A stretch of DNA of 64,000 nt from Streptomyces roseoverticillatus (GTDB lineage: Bacteria; Actinomycetota; Actinomycetes; Streptomycetales; Streptomycetaceae). Under the pieces are notes generated by a model. The model had not been told where the DNA came from. It searched no databases and saw only the letters and a program-made list of their open reading frames with translations. The position numbers and the translations under genes are program-made. This document shows, in pieces, positions 36,470 to 44,705 of this stretch (within the stretch, counting starts at the first letter, position 1; every line of letters starts with the position of its first letter). The DNA lies in contig NZ_JOFL01000006.1 of assembly GCF_000719265.1 (NCBI RefSeq), positions 248,001 to 312,000 of the forward strand. Direction: 5' to 3'.

Positions 36470-37219
36470 ATGAGTTATCCCTCCAGCGAATCCAACGAAT
36501 CCCGTGCGTTCCACGAGGCCTACGCGGCTGCCGGTGAGCCCGGTGAGCCCGGTGAGCCTGGTCAGTCCGGTGAACCCCGTGCCCAGGACCCCACCGGCAT
36601 CCCCACCGGCCTGACCATGCTGGCCGATGCCGGCTGGCAGGTGCTGGTGAGCGCCGGCGTGTTCTCGATCGCCCTCGGAGCCGTCGTCCTGGCCTGGCCG
36701 GAGGCGAGCCTGACGGTGGTCGGCGTGCTGTTCGGCATCTATCTGCTGGCCACGGGTGTCTTCCAGCTGGCGGGCGCCTTCGGCAGCCACGTTCCGGGGC
36801 ACATGCGTGCTCTGGGGTTCGTCAGCGGCGGGCTCTGCGTGCTGCTGGGACTGGTGGCCTTCCGCGGGCCCGCGCAGTCGGTGCTCCTGCTCGCGCTGTG
36901 GATCGGGTTCGGCTGGCTGCTGCGCGGCTTCATGCTGATGGGCGTGGCCCTGTCCGTCCCGGCGCTTCCCGCCCGTGGCTGGCAGGTCTTCCTCGGCATC
37001 GTCAGCGTCCTGGCCGGAATCGTGGTGATCACCTCGCCCTTCGCGTCGATCGCCGTCCTCACCATGGTCGTCGGCATCATGCTGATCGTCATGGGAGTGA
37101 TCGAGGTCGGGCACGGCATCCGGTTGCGCACGCGCCTCGGAAAGCTTTCCGCGCCCGGCGCGCAGCGGAGCAGCCGGGGCGGCCGCGGCCACCGGTGGCA
37201 CCCCCACCCGCAGCACTGA
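36470..37219 (+). CDS. HdeD-like (DUF308) integral membrane protein
   Basis: 249 aa; ATG with a purine-rich GGGGGCGAGAGG upstream. Residues 1-55 are polar and contain a short repeat (GEPGEPGEPG) encoded by near-identical 9-bp units. After this come six hydrophobic helices (from ADAGWQVLVSAGVFSIALG to VLTMVVGIMLIVMGVIEV), with the duplicated three-helix layout of HdeD/DUF308 proteins. The C-terminus is basic and His-rich. The family is linked to acid or envelope stress in enterobacteria; the role in Actinobacteria is unclear. It ends at a shared bidirectional terminator. Confidence 0.8.
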   Translation: MSYPSSESNESRAFHEAYAAAGEPGEPGEPGQSGEPRAQDPTGIPTGLTMLADAGWQVLVSAGVFSIALGAVVLAWPEASLTVVGVLFGIYLLATGVFQLAGAFGSHVPGHMRALGFVSGGLCVLLGLVAFRGPAQSVLLLALWIGFGWLLRGFMLMGVALSVPALPARGWQVFLGIVSVLAGIVVITSPFASIAVLTMVVGIMLIVMGVIEVGHGIRLRTRLGKLSAPGAQRSSRGGRGHRWHPHPQH

Positions 37220-37250
37220 CGGCGGCAGTTGTGACCCGCCACCGGACGCG

Positions 37251-37285
37251 CGCGGCCGCCACCCCTCAGTGGGGTGGCGGCCGCG
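37251..37285. terminator. Bidirectional terminator
   Basis: A perfect 15-bp stem (CGCGGCCGCCACCCC and complement) with the 5-nt loop TCAGT, between the convergent HdeD-like and GAPDH genes. It serves both strands. Confidence 0.85.
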
Positions 37286-37306
37286 CCGCGGGTCACCGGG
37301 ACCGGA

Positions 37307-38761
37307 TCAGTGCACCGGTGCCGGGTAGGTCGGGTACTCCACGCCGGACACGTGCTGGACGACGCGGATGACCTGGCACGAGTAGCCGAACTCGTTGTCG
37401 TACCAGAGGTAGAGGATCGCGTTGTCGCCGTCGACCTTGGTGGCGCCGGCGTCGACGATCGAGGCGTGCCGCGAGCCGACGAAGTCCATGGACACGGCGT
37501 CGGGGGCGGTGGTGAAGTCGATCTGGCGCTTCAGCGGCGAGTTCAGGGAGACGTCGCGGAGGTATTCGAGGACCTCCTCGCGGGTGGTCTCGCGGCCCAG
37601 GCGCAGGCTCAGGATCGCGATCGAGACGTCCGGGACGGGGACGCGGATCGAGCTGCCGGTGATCGGCGCCTTGAGGTCGGGAAGCGCCTTGGCGACGGCC
37701 GAGGCGGCGCCGGTCTCCGTGATGACCATGTTCAGCGGCGCGGAGCGGCCGCGGCGGTCGGCCTTGTGGTAGTTGTCCAGCAGGTTCTGGTCGTTGGTGA
37801 ACGAGTGGACGGTCTCCACGTGGCCGCGCAGCACGCCGTACTCGTCGTCCATCGCCTTCAGCGGCGGGACGATCGCGTTGGTGGTGCAGGAGGCGCAGGA
37901 CAGGATCTGCTCGTCCGGCTTGATCGTGTCGTGGTTGACGCCGTGGACGATGTTGGGGACGTCGCCCTTGCCGGGCGCGGTCAGGACGACCTTGTCGATG
38001 CCGGGGCGCAGGTGCTTGGAGAGGCCCTCGCGGTCGCGCCACTTGCCGGTGTTGTCGATGAGGATGGCGTCCTTGATGCCGTACGCCGTGTAGTCGACCT
38101 CGGACGGGTCGTTGGCGTAGATCACCCTGATCGCGTTGCCGTTGGCGACGATCGTGTTGTTCGCCTCGTCGACGGTGATCGTGCCCTGGAACTGGCCGTG
38201 GATGGAGTCGCGCCGCAGCAGCGAGGCGCGCTTGACCACATCCTCGGCGGCCCGGCCGCCGCCCGGTCGGACGACGATGGCGCGCAGCCGCAGGCCGTTG
38301 CCCGAGCCCGCCTTCTCGATGAGGAGCCGGGCCACGAGGCGGCCGATGCGGCCGAACCCGTAGAGGACGACGTCGCGGCCCTCGCAGCCCTCGATCTTGT
38401 TGGCGCCCGTGGCGCCGGCGACGGCCTCGGCGGTGAAGGCCTCCACCGTCAGACCGCGGTCGTCGGTCTTGTAGGTGGCGGCGAGCATGCCGATGTCGAT
38501 CTGGGAAGGGCCGAGGTCGAGCGTGGTCAGCGCCTGCAGGAACGGCAGCGTCTCGGTGACCGAGAGCTCCTCGCCGGCTATCTGCCGGGCGAATCGGTGG
38601 GTCTTCAGGATGCTGACCACCGACTTGTTCACCAGGGAGCGGCTGTGGAGGAGGACCGTGACGTCCTGCTCGCGGTGCAGCTTCCCGATGATCGGGATCA
38701 TCGACTCCGCGATCTCCTCGCGGTTCTTCCAGTCAGTGAACGAGTCGTCGTTGACAGTCAC
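37307..38761 (-). CDS. gap: Glyceraldehyde-3-phosphate dehydrogenase, long N-terminal-extension form
   Basis: 484 aa, about 150 residues longer than the classical enzyme, GTG start. The GAPDH core begins near residue 130 with the NAD-binding YGFGRIGR. The catalytic Cys is about residue 292 in SCASCTTNAI, followed by the conserved HSFTNDQ and WYDNEFGYSCQV. The N-terminal extension (residues 1-125, MTVNDDSFTDWKNREEIAES...) is mostly helical in appearance and is shared with a subset of Actinobacterial GAPDHs; its function is not known to me. Reaction: D-glyceraldehyde 3-phosphate + NAD(P)+ + Pi to 1,3-bisphosphoglycerate. No other glycolytic genes nearby. This may be a secondary GAPDH, for example gluconeogenic or stress-linked. 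Confidence 0.9.
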   Translation of the reverse strand: MTVNDDSFTDWKNREEIAESMIPIIGKLHREQDVTVLLHSRSLVNKSVVSILKTHRFARQIAGEELSVTETLPFLQALTTLDLGPSQIDIGMLAATYKTDDRGLTVEAFTAEAVAGATGANKIEGCEGRDVVLYGFGRIGRLVARLLIEKAGSGNGLRLRAIVVRPGGGRAAEDVVKRASLLRRDSIHGQFQGTITVDEANNTIVANGNAIRVIYANDPSEVDYTAYGIKDAILIDNTGKWRDREGLSKHLRPGIDKVVLTAPGKGDVPNIVHGVNHDTIKPDEQILSCASCTTNAIVPPLKAMDDEYGVLRGHVETVHSFTNDQNLLDNYHKADRRGRSAPLNMVITETGAASAVAKALPDLKAPITGSSIRVPVPDVSIAILSLRLGRETTREEVLEYLRDVSLNSPLKRQIDFTTAPDAVSMDFVGSRHASIVDAGATKVDGDNAILYLWYDNEFGYSCQVIRVVQHVSGVEYPTYPAPVH

Positions 38762-39119
38762 AGGCTTTTCTCTTTCGAGCTAGGCAGCGCTCACATGCTA
38801 ACCCCATGTCATTTTGATCGTTCAAGGGGTGTCGTCGGCGGCCGGGCGAAGCCTGCCCGTGAGCGTGAGAAAGGCGACGAACGCAATCAAAACCACCCAG
38901 CCGGGCCACCCGCTGATGCCGATCGTCACACTCGCCGAGCTGACGAACGCGTGGCCGATCACGGGTGGGCACGACCGAGCCGGAGCGCAGGCAGGCGCAG
39001 ACAGGTGAGGACGGGCGGCACGTGGGAGAGGCCGGTGGCGGAGGTCGGTCACATTTCCCCTGCGCCACGAGTCATAGGGGTAACAGCATTCGACGGAAGG
39101 CACGGAAGGTACCGCTTCG
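38762..39119. other. Divergent intergenic region, GAPDH / SGNH hydrolase
   Basis: About 360 bp. Apart from the possible 35-residue peptide gene it must contain promoters for both flanking genes. ATAGGGGTAACA near 39074-39085 is the most -10-like stretch facing the hydrolase, whose RBS is GGAAGG about 10 nt before the ATG. Confidence 0.35.
38822..38929 (-). CDS. Possible 35-residue membrane peptide (uncertain)
   Basis: GTG-initiated frame of 35 codons, 60 nt upstream of the GAPDH start on the same strand. It encodes one hydrophobic helix (WVVLIAFVAFLTLTG) and a basic, then acidic tail (RLRPAADDTP). Good third-position GC and a clean single-TM design favour a small membrane protein; only a weak purine-rich stretch precedes the start. 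I do not recognise a family. Confidence 0.25.
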   Translation of the reverse strand: MTIGISGWPGWVVLIAFVAFLTLTGRLRPAADDTP

Positions 39120-40406
39120 ATGATCGGAAAGCCCCTCGCACGCGCCGCAGTTCCCCTGGCGGCGGCCCTGCTCGCCCTGGCTCCTTCGGCCGCCCCGGCC
39201 GCCCCGGCCGCGGACCGGAATCAGCCTTCCGGGCAGCAGCCCTCAGGGCCGCGGCCGTGGACCGCCGCCTGGACGGCCGCTCCCCAGGCCCCCGCGCACA
39301 CCGACTGGTATCCCAACTGGTCGGAGGCGGGCTTCGAGAACCAGACCGTGCGCCAGGTGATCCGGGCCGGCGCAGCGGGAAGCGAGCTGCGCGTGCGGCT
39401 CTCCAACGCCTACGGCAAGACGCCGCTGCGGCTGGCCGGCGCCACCGTCGCCCTGTCGGACGGGGGAGCCGCCGTACGGCCCGGGACGGTGCGCCCGCTG
39501 CGCTTCGGGGGCGCGGGCAGCGTGGCGGTCCCGGCAGGCGGGGAGCTCGTGAGCGATCCGGCGGCCCTCCCCGTCGAGGCCTTCGGGAAACTCGCCGTCA
39601 CCCTGTACTTCCAGGCCCCGAGCGGCCCGGCCACGTTCCACAACCTCGCCCTGACCGGCTCGTACCGGGCGGCCGGGGACCACAGTACGGACGTCTCCGC
39701 GGGTGCGTTCACCGAACCGCCGAGCCTGTCCTGGTACTACCTGGCCGGGGTCGACGTGAAGGGCAGCCCTCGCGGCAGGGGCAATACGGTCGTCGCCTTC
39801 GGTGACTCCCTCACCGACGGCTACGGCTCGGACTTCGGCGCCGACAACCGCTACCCGGACGTGCTGGCCGAGCGCCTCGCCGCGGCCGGCAGCCCGCGCA
39901 CCGTCGTCAATGCGGGCATCGGCGGCAACAAGCTCCTCAACGGCTCCGACTGCTTCGGCGAGAGCGCCCTGGCGCGCTTCCGGCGCGACGCCCTCGACCG
40001 GACGGACGTGGGCACGGTCGTTCTCCTGGAGGGCACCAACGACATCGTCCAGCCCGACGATCCCGGCCGCTGCACGACGCCCGCCCCGAAGGTCACCTCC
40101 CAGGACATCACGGGAGGCCTCCGGCAGCTCATACGCGAGGCCCGCGCACGCGGCGTCCGGGTCCTCGGCGCGACCATCCCGCCGTACCAGGGCTACGGGC
40201 ACTGGACCGAGCGCGGCGAGCGGGTGCGCAACGAGGTCAATCAGTGGATACGCACCAGCGGTGCCTACGACGGCGTCGTGGACGTCGACCGCGCCGTGGC
40301 CGACGGCCCCAGGATCAGGAAGGAGTTCGCCTTCACCGACGGCATCCACCTCAACGGCGCGGGCTACCGGGCCGTGGCCGAGGCCGTGGACCTCGACCGG
40401 CTGTGA
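39120..40406 (+). CDS. Secreted SGNH/GDSL-family esterase
   Basis: 428 aa; the ATG follows GGAAGG. An N-terminal Sec signal (LARAAVPLAAALLALAPSAAPAAPA) predicts export. Residues about 45-215 form a beta-rich N-terminal domain seen in Actinobacterial SGNH proteins. The SGNH hydrolase core follows: block I GNTVVAFGDSLTDGYG (nucleophile Ser), Gly in AGIGGNK, block III GTNDIV, and block V DGIHLN carrying the catalytic Asp and His. Cys residues in GSDCFGE and PGRCTT could pair as a disulfide. Likely an extracellular esterase or lipase; acyl substrate unknown. Its stop is one nucleotide from the end of the convergent glycosyltransferase gene. Confidence 0.88.
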   Translation: MIGKPLARAAVPLAAALLALAPSAAPAAPAADRNQPSGQQPSGPRPWTAAWTAAPQAPAHTDWYPNWSEAGFENQTVRQVIRAGAAGSELRVRLSNAYGKTPLRLAGATVALSDGGAAVRPGTVRPLRFGGAGSVAVPAGGELVSDPAALPVEAFGKLAVTLYFQAPSGPATFHNLALTGSYRAAGDHSTDVSAGAFTEPPSLSWYYLAGVDVKGSPRGRGNTVVAFGDSLTDGYGSDFGADNRYPDVLAERLAAAGSPRTVVNAGIGGNKLLNGSDCFGESALARFRRDALDRTDVGTVVLLEGTNDIVQPDDPGRCTTPAPKVTSQDITGGLRQLIREARARGVRVLGATIPPYQGYGHWTERGERVRNEVNQWIRTSGAYDGVVDVDRAVADGPRIRKEFAFTDGIHLNGAGYRAVAEAVDLDRL

Positions 40407-40407
40407 C

Positions 40408-42123
40408 CTACGGCGCTCCGGGCCGGATTCCGTACGGGCCGGGCTCAGACTCCGGCCTTGGTTCCAGCTCCGGCCTTGGTTCCAGCTCCGGCCTTGGTTC
40501 CAGCACCGGCCCTGGTGCCGACTCCGGCCCAGGTTCCGGCGCCGGCGCCGGCCCAGGTTCCGGCGCCGGCGCCGTCACCGACTCCAGGTCCGGTCCCGGC
40601 ACGGGCGCCGATTCCGATTCCGACTCCGGATCCGGTCCCGGCCTCGGTCCCGGTTCCTTCAGTGCCCTGCCGCCCTTCCGCCGGCGCACCAGCCAGCCCG
40701 CGAGCACCGCGATGCCCGCCAGTGCGTAGGCCACGGTGCCGAGGAGGCCGGAGTCGTCGACCGCCCGGCCTCCCACGTACTTGGCCGCCCCGGCCATGGC
40801 GACGCCGAGCCACTCCCAGCGTCCGTCGAGCGCGACGAGGGCGATCAGGAGCAGGGCGTACCAGGAGTATCCGGGGGTGGTGAGGAGGAACGCCGCCCCG
40901 GTCACCAGGAGCGCGCTCCGCCAAGGCCGTCCGGGGTCTCCCCGCCGCAGCACGTACGCCACCACGGCGGCGCAGAGGACCAGGACCGCGGGCTGGGACC
41001 AGGAGGCGGGCAGGACCAGCCGGAGGAGGGCGTAGCGGTTCTTGACGGTGGGGTCGTCGTAGCCCTCCTCCTCGGCGTAGCCGCCGAGGTAGCCGAGGAC
41101 CGAACCGTGGGAGATCAGGAGGTACGGCAGGTAGCCGAGGCCGACGACCGCCGCCGCGGGCAGCAGCACGGCGAGGGAACGGCGGAGCGGGCGCGGCGGC
41201 CCCTCGCCACCGGCGGCGCCGTCGGGCCGGCGGGGCCGGGGCGCCGCCGCCCCCGCGAGCGCTCCCGGGAGGACGACCGCCGGCAGCAGCTTGGTGGCGA
41301 TCCCCGCGCCGATCAGGGTGCCGCCGCGGACCCGGTGCGCGCGGACCGCCGCCAGGCCTGCGACCGCGAACAGCACGCCGAGCACGTCGACATGAGCGTT
41401 GTTGACGGCCTCGGCGGCGACCGCCGGGCACCACGCCCAGTACGCGGCCCGGTGGGCGCGGCCGCGGCGGCGCAGGACGGCCAGGAGCAGGGCCGAGACG
41501 GCGACGGACAGCACCGCACCGCCCACTTGGAAGGGCTTGTGCCGGGCGTCCGCGGGCGAGAGCGCGTGGACGAGGAGGAAGTACCCCTCGGCCACGGGCG
41601 GGTAGATCGTGTGCACGGAAGGGCGGTTGATGAGCGTGCAAGTGGCGACGGCGGTGCCGGACGGGGCGGCGGCCGGAGCGCCTTCCGCGGCCGCCACCCC
41701 GAACCGCTCGGGCCGTTCGCATTCCGTGCCCCGCGGGAACAGCCGGTCGTCGCGCAGCCGGGACAGTGCGGGGTCGCCGGGCACGTGGTCGTACGGCGAG
41801 ATGCCCGCGGCCTGGACCCGGCCGTCCCAGACGTAGCGGTAGACGTCGGAGCTGGTACGGGGTCCGGCGACCAGGCCGGCGGCGGCGACGGCCACGGAAC
41901 CCGCCAGCACCAGCGGTGCCACGTGGCGGGCCGGTACGTGCCGCAGGGCCCACGCCGCCGCGCCGAACAGCGCCCAGGCCAGCGCGTACCAGCCGGCGAG
42001 CGCGGCGGGATCGGTGACGTAGGCGTCGCTGCGGACGGCCCGCACCAGGACCGCGGTGAGCGCGGCGAGTGCGGCCGTGGTGACGGCGGTCATGACGGCG
42101 GGGCGGCGGGGGAGGGCGATCAC
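40408..42123 (-). CDS. GT-C fold polyprenyl-phosphate-dependent membrane glycosyltransferase (GT87-like)
   Basis: 571 aa, GTG start. About 11-12 hydrophobic segments from residue 12 to 470. The first extracytoplasmic loop has SSDVYRYVWDGRVQAAGISPYDHVPGD, where the Asp and the DGR-x(6)-PY pattern are typical of actinobacterial GT87/PimE-type mannosyl- or arabinosyltransferases using polyprenyl-phosphate sugars. NNAHVDVLG and TKLLPAVVLP are further family-like segments. Residues about 480-571 are a Pro/Glu tail with ELEPRP repeats encoded by 18-bp DNA repeats. Likely glycosylates a lipid or wall polymer outside the membrane. Divergent from the molybdopterin oxidoreductase with a shared 113-bp promoter region holding the 11-bp-spaced CGT repeat. 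Confidence 0.8.
   Translation of the reverse strand: MIALPRRPAVMTAVTTAALAALTAVLVRAVRSDAYVTDPAALAGWYALAWALFGAAAWALRHVPARHVAPLVLAGSVAVAAAGLVAGPRTSSDVYRYVWDGRVQAAGISPYDHVPGDPALSRLRDDRLFPRGTECERPERFGVAAAEGAPAAAPSGTAVATCTLINRPSVHTIYPPVAEGYFLLVHALSPADARHKPFQVGGAVLSVAVSALLLAVLRRRGRAHRAAYWAWCPAVAAEAVNNAHVDVLGVLFAVAGLAAVRAHRVRGGTLIGAGIATKLLPAVVLPGALAGAAAPRPRRPDGAAGGEGPPRPLRRSLAVLLPAAAVVGLGYLPYLLISHGSVLGYLGGYAEEEGYDDPTVKNRYALLRLVLPASWSQPAVLVLCAAVVAYVLRRGDPGRPWRSALLVTGAAFLLTTPGYSWYALLLIALVALDGRWEWLGVAMAGAAKYVGGRAVDDSGLLGTVAYALAGIAVLAGWLVRRRKGGRALKEPGPRPGPDPESESESAPVPGPDLESVTAPAPEPGPAPAPEPGPESAPGPVLEPRPELEPRPELEPRPESEPGPYGIRPGAP
40451..40504. repeat. 18-bp tandem repeat, 3 perfect copies plus degenerate copies
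   Basis: TCCGGCCTTGGTTCCAGC repeated three times exactly, then decaying copies to about 40620. It lies inside the glycosyltransferase gene and encodes the Pro/Glu-rich C-terminal tail, so copy-number change (18 bp) would alter tail length in frame. Confidence 0.9.
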
Positions 42124-42173
42124 CCGGCCAGCCTGGCACCGGGGCGGGCGGATGACGTCCCGGCCGGGGCGAA

Positions 42174-42192
42174 CGTCCGCGTTCCGTAAGGA
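42174..42192 (+). promoter_or_regulatory. Candidate response-regulator operator (CGT-N8-CGT repeat)
   Basis: CGTCCGCGTTCCGTAAGGA lies in the 113-bp divergent region between the GT87-like and molybdopterin oxidoreductase genes, 45 nt from the latter's start. It matches 17 of 19 positions of the element at 46176-46194 (read on the minus strand). The two CGT half-sites are 11 bp apart, the spacing used by tandem OmpR/PhoB-family dimers. Confidence 0.55.
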
Positions 42193-42236
42193 CTCCGCAC
42201 CCCCTTCCCGGCCCCCGCTCGCGTTCTGATGAAGGC

Positions 42237-43391
42237 ATGAAACTCCCCCTCCGCCTTCCCGGGCCCCCGTCCCTCCCCATTTCCTTCTCGGGGAGGCTGC
42301 ACGACGCCCGTACGGCCACGGCCGTCGGCCGCCTGCTCGGCGCGGCGGTCGCGGTGTGCTTCGTGACCGGGCTGGTCAGCCACGTCCTGCAGCACCCGCC
42401 GGCTCTGCTCGCGAACAGCCTTCCCAGCCGCCCCTCCTGGGGCTACCGGTTCAGTCAGGGGCTGCACGTCGCGAGCGGGATCGCGGCCGTCCCCCTGCTG
42501 CTGGTGAAGCTGTGGACGGTCTACCCGCGGCTCTTCGCCGGGCCGCCCGCGCGCTCGGTGCGGCACGCCCTGGAGCGGCTGTCCGTCGCGGTGCTGGTCG
42601 CGTCGGCGCTCTTCGAGCTCTTCTCGGGGCTGTTCAACACCGCGCAGTGGTATCCGTGGCCGTTCTCCTTCGTGCCCGTGCACTTCGCCGTCGGATGGCT
42701 GCTCATCGGGTCGCTGCTCCTGCACGTGGCGGTCAAATTGCCGGACATCGCCGCCCATTGGAGGCGCCGCTCGCCCGGGACGCTGTCCCTCCCCGCCGAG
42801 GACGCGACCGACCGGCGGTCGCTGCTGGTCGCCACGGGCGCCGCCGTCGGAGCGGTGACGCTCACCACCGTGGGCCAGTCCCTGACGCCCCTGAAGAGCC
42901 TGGACCTCCTGGCCCCGCGCCACCCGGACCACGGCGAACTGGGCCTGCCCGTCAACCGCACCGCCGCCCGCGCGGGAGTGACCGCCGAGTCCGTGCGCGG
43001 CTGGCGGCTGCATGTCGGGGGCCCGCGACCGTACGAGATCACCCTGGACGAACTGCGCGCCATGCCGCAGCGAGAGGTCATCCTGCCGATCGCCTGTGTG
43101 GAGGGGTGGAGCCGGTCGGCGCGCTGGACGGGCGTACGGGTGCGCGACCTGCTGGACCGTGCGGGCGCCCCGGAAGGGGCCCTGATCCGGGTCACGTCAC
43201 TGGAGCGGCACGGTGCCTACCGGGTGATGGTCATGCCGCACACGTACGCCCGCGACCCCCTCACACTGCTGGCCGTGCGCCTCAACGGGGAGGAACTCCC
43301 GCCCGACCACGGGTATCCGGCCCGGATCATCGCCCCGAACAGGCCCGGCGTCCTGCAGACCAAGTGGGTGTCCCGGATGGAGGCGCTGTGA
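42237..43391 (+). CDS. Membrane-anchored molybdopterin-dependent oxidoreductase
   Basis: 384 aa. Residues 25-175 contain about four hydrophobic helices with His residues (VTGLVSHVLQHPP, QGLHVAS, VPVHFAVG, LLLHVAV) like a cytochrome b561-type haem module. A short linker (RRSLLVATGAAVGAVTL) resembles a Tat-like segment. From about 245 comes a sulfite-oxidase-type Moco domain (GWRLHVGG, DELRAMPQREVILPIACVEGWSRSARWTGVRVRDLLDRAG). Cys in PIACVEGWS is placed to ligate molybdenum, as in sulfite oxidase and MsrP/YedY. A fusion of quinone-linked haem membrane domain and Moco enzyme suggests an extracytoplasmic reductase or oxidase. GAAGG precedes the ATG closely. The next gene overlaps by one base. 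Substrate unknown. Confidence 0.82.
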   Translation: MKLPLRLPGPPSLPISFSGRLHDARTATAVGRLLGAAVAVCFVTGLVSHVLQHPPALLANSLPSRPSWGYRFSQGLHVASGIAAVPLLLVKLWTVYPRLFAGPPARSVRHALERLSVAVLVASALFELFSGLFNTAQWYPWPFSFVPVHFAVGWLLIGSLLLHVAVKLPDIAAHWRRRSPGTLSLPAEDATDRRSLLVATGAAVGAVTLTTVGQSLTPLKSLDLLAPRHPDHGELGLPVNRTAARAGVTAESVRGWRLHVGGPRPYEITLDELRAMPQREVILPIACVEGWSRSARWTGVRVRDLLDRAGAPEGALIRVTSLERHGAYRVMVMPHTYARDPLTLLAVRLNGEELPPDHGYPARIIAPNRPGVLQTKWVSRMEAL

Positions 43392-43852
43392 TGCGCGGGG
43401 GCCGGGCCCTGCCGGTGATCCGCGCGGTCGCCGGTGCGTGCGGAGTCGCCCTGATGGGGGTGGGCCTGTGGGCCGCGTGGCGGGGCGACGACCCGCAGGA
43501 CCCGTGGCAGGTCGTGCGGTGGCCGGCCGGCGCGGTGCTCGTGCACGACGGGATCGTCGCCCCGCTGACGCTCCTCGCGGGCCTCGTGGTGGTACGGCTG
43601 CGGGCGCGGCGTGCGGTGCGCGGCGGTCTGCTCGTCGCGGCGAGTCTGACGGCGGTGGCTTACCCGGTTGTGTTCCGGCCGGGTGTTCCCCGGAACTCGT
43701 CGGTGCTGCCGCTGGATTACGTAGGCAACTGGCTCTTCGTGCTGGCGCTGACAGCCGTGGCGACCGTCGTGACCGCACTCGCAGGGGCGTGGGCGCGGCG
43801 GCTGCGGACACGGAAGGGGAGCGACGGGCGGAAGGCGCCGCGGGGCTCGTGA
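43391..43852 (+). CDS. Small four-helix membrane protein, partner of the Moco oxidoreductase
   Basis: 153 aa; the ATG overlaps the preceding stop (TGATG), so translationally coupled. Four hydrophobic helices (AVAGACGVALMGVGLWAAW, LVHDGIVAPLTLLAGLVVV, GLLVAASLTAVAYPVVF, WLFVLALTAVATVVTAL). The conserved-looking HDGIVAP between helices contains a His in membrane context. The C-terminus is basic. I do not recognise a named family; coupling to the oxidoreductase suggests a subunit or assembly factor of that complex. Confidence 0.72.
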   Translation: MRGGRALPVIRAVAGACGVALMGVGLWAAWRGDDPQDPWQVVRWPAGAVLVHDGIVAPLTLLAGLVVVRLRARRAVRGGLLVAASLTAVAYPVVFRPGVPRNSSVLPLDYVGNWLFVLALTAVATVVTALAGAWARRLRTRKGSDGRKAPRGS

Positions 43853-43980
43853 CACGAGGGCGGGGCGCCTGCCGGCCGGGCGGGCCGGGGGAGCGCCCCA
43901 CCACGGTCCGGCCGGCGGCCCGGCGCTCGCGCGGCACAGCCCGGGACGGCGGGCGGCAGGCGCGCCGCGGGGCTCGTGAC
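43835..43980 (+). repeat. 19-bp direct repeat duplicating the 3' end of the membrane-protein gene
   Basis: GCGCCGCGGGGCTCGTGAC occurs at 43835-43853 (spanning the stop codon) and again at 43962-43980, 127 bp apart; the preceding dozen bases are also similar. It looks like a small segmental duplication of the gene end into the 3' flank. Confidence 0.6.
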
Positions 43981-43986
43981 GCAGCT

Positions 43987-44017
43987 GTGGGGCCCTCCGC
44001 CGGGCGGAGGGCCCCAC
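43987..44017. terminator. Bidirectional terminator
   Basis: A perfect 14-bp stem (GTGGGGCCCTCCGC and complement) with a 3-nt loop, between the convergent membrane-protein and methyltransferase genes. Confidence 0.85.
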
Positions 44018-44036
44018 CAACAGCCGCGCCCCGCTC

Positions 44037-44705
44037 TCAGCGGCGCAGGGCCACGAACGCGCGCCCGGACACGGCCCACTGTTCCGCTGCGTACCACCCG
44101 GCCCGGCTCGCGTAGCGCGTCAGGGCGGTCACTCCGACGCGGGCCCACGGGAAGGGCGGTCCGGTCCGGCCACGCCCGTCGTCGACGCGCACCTCCACAC
44201 GCTCGTCGACGTCCGCGGCGGCGGCCTCGGCGAGGAGGAGCCCCCCGGGCGCCGTGACACGGGCGACACGTCCGAGCAGTGCGGCGGGGTCGCCGCCGAT
44301 GCCGACGTTGCCGTCGATCAGCAGCGCCGTGCCCCAGCGCCCCTCGCCGGGGAGGGGGTCGAACACGGACCGGCACAGGGCGGTGCCGCCGCTGCGCCGG
44401 GTGCGGTCGACGGCGGCGGGGCTGAGGTCGACACCGAGCACCGGGTGGCCGCGGGCGGCCAGCGCGGTGACGAGTCTGCCGGGGCCGCAGCCGATGTCGA
44501 TGACAGGCCCGTGGCACCGGTCGAGGACCGTCAGGTCGGAGGGATCGGCTTCCGCACACCACCGTTCGACTTCGAGGGGCAGCATCCAGCCGTCCGTCCG
44601 GCGCAGGAACAGCGGCCCCCGTCCGGCGCTCACCGCGTCGGCGTAGGGGTCGCTGCGCCAGGGGGCCGGTATCCGGGCCGGCGGCGTCAGTTCGCGGGTC
44701 GGCAC
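44037..44705 (-). CDS. Class I SAM-dependent methyltransferase
   Basis: 222 aa from the GTG at 44705, with GGAGG 9 nt upstream; it overlaps the previous gene by 19 nt. SAM motif I is VIDIGCGPGRLVTALAARG, motif II VLGVDLSPAAVD, and GTALLIDGNVGIGGD is the post-II region. The N-terminal DPYADAVSAGRGPLFLRRTDGWMLPLEVERWC resembles small Actinobacterial methyltransferases found beside the DUF2064 and GT2 genes. Third gene of a coupled three-gene operon (GT2, DUF2064, methyltransferase) reading leftward from the divergent promoter at 46.2 kb. It may methylate a glycan or lipid intermediate made by its operon partners; the acceptor is unknown. Confidence 0.82.
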   Translation of the reverse strand: MPTRELTPPARIPAPWRSDPYADAVSAGRGPLFLRRTDGWMLPLEVERWCAEADPSDLTVLDRCHGPVIDIGCGPGRLVTALAARGHPVLGVDLSPAAVDRTRRSGGTALCRSVFDPLPGEGRWGTALLIDGNVGIGGDPAALLGRVARVTAPGGLLLAEAAAADVDERVEVRVDDGRGRTGPPFPWARVGVTALTRYASRAGWYAAEQWAVSGRAFVALRR

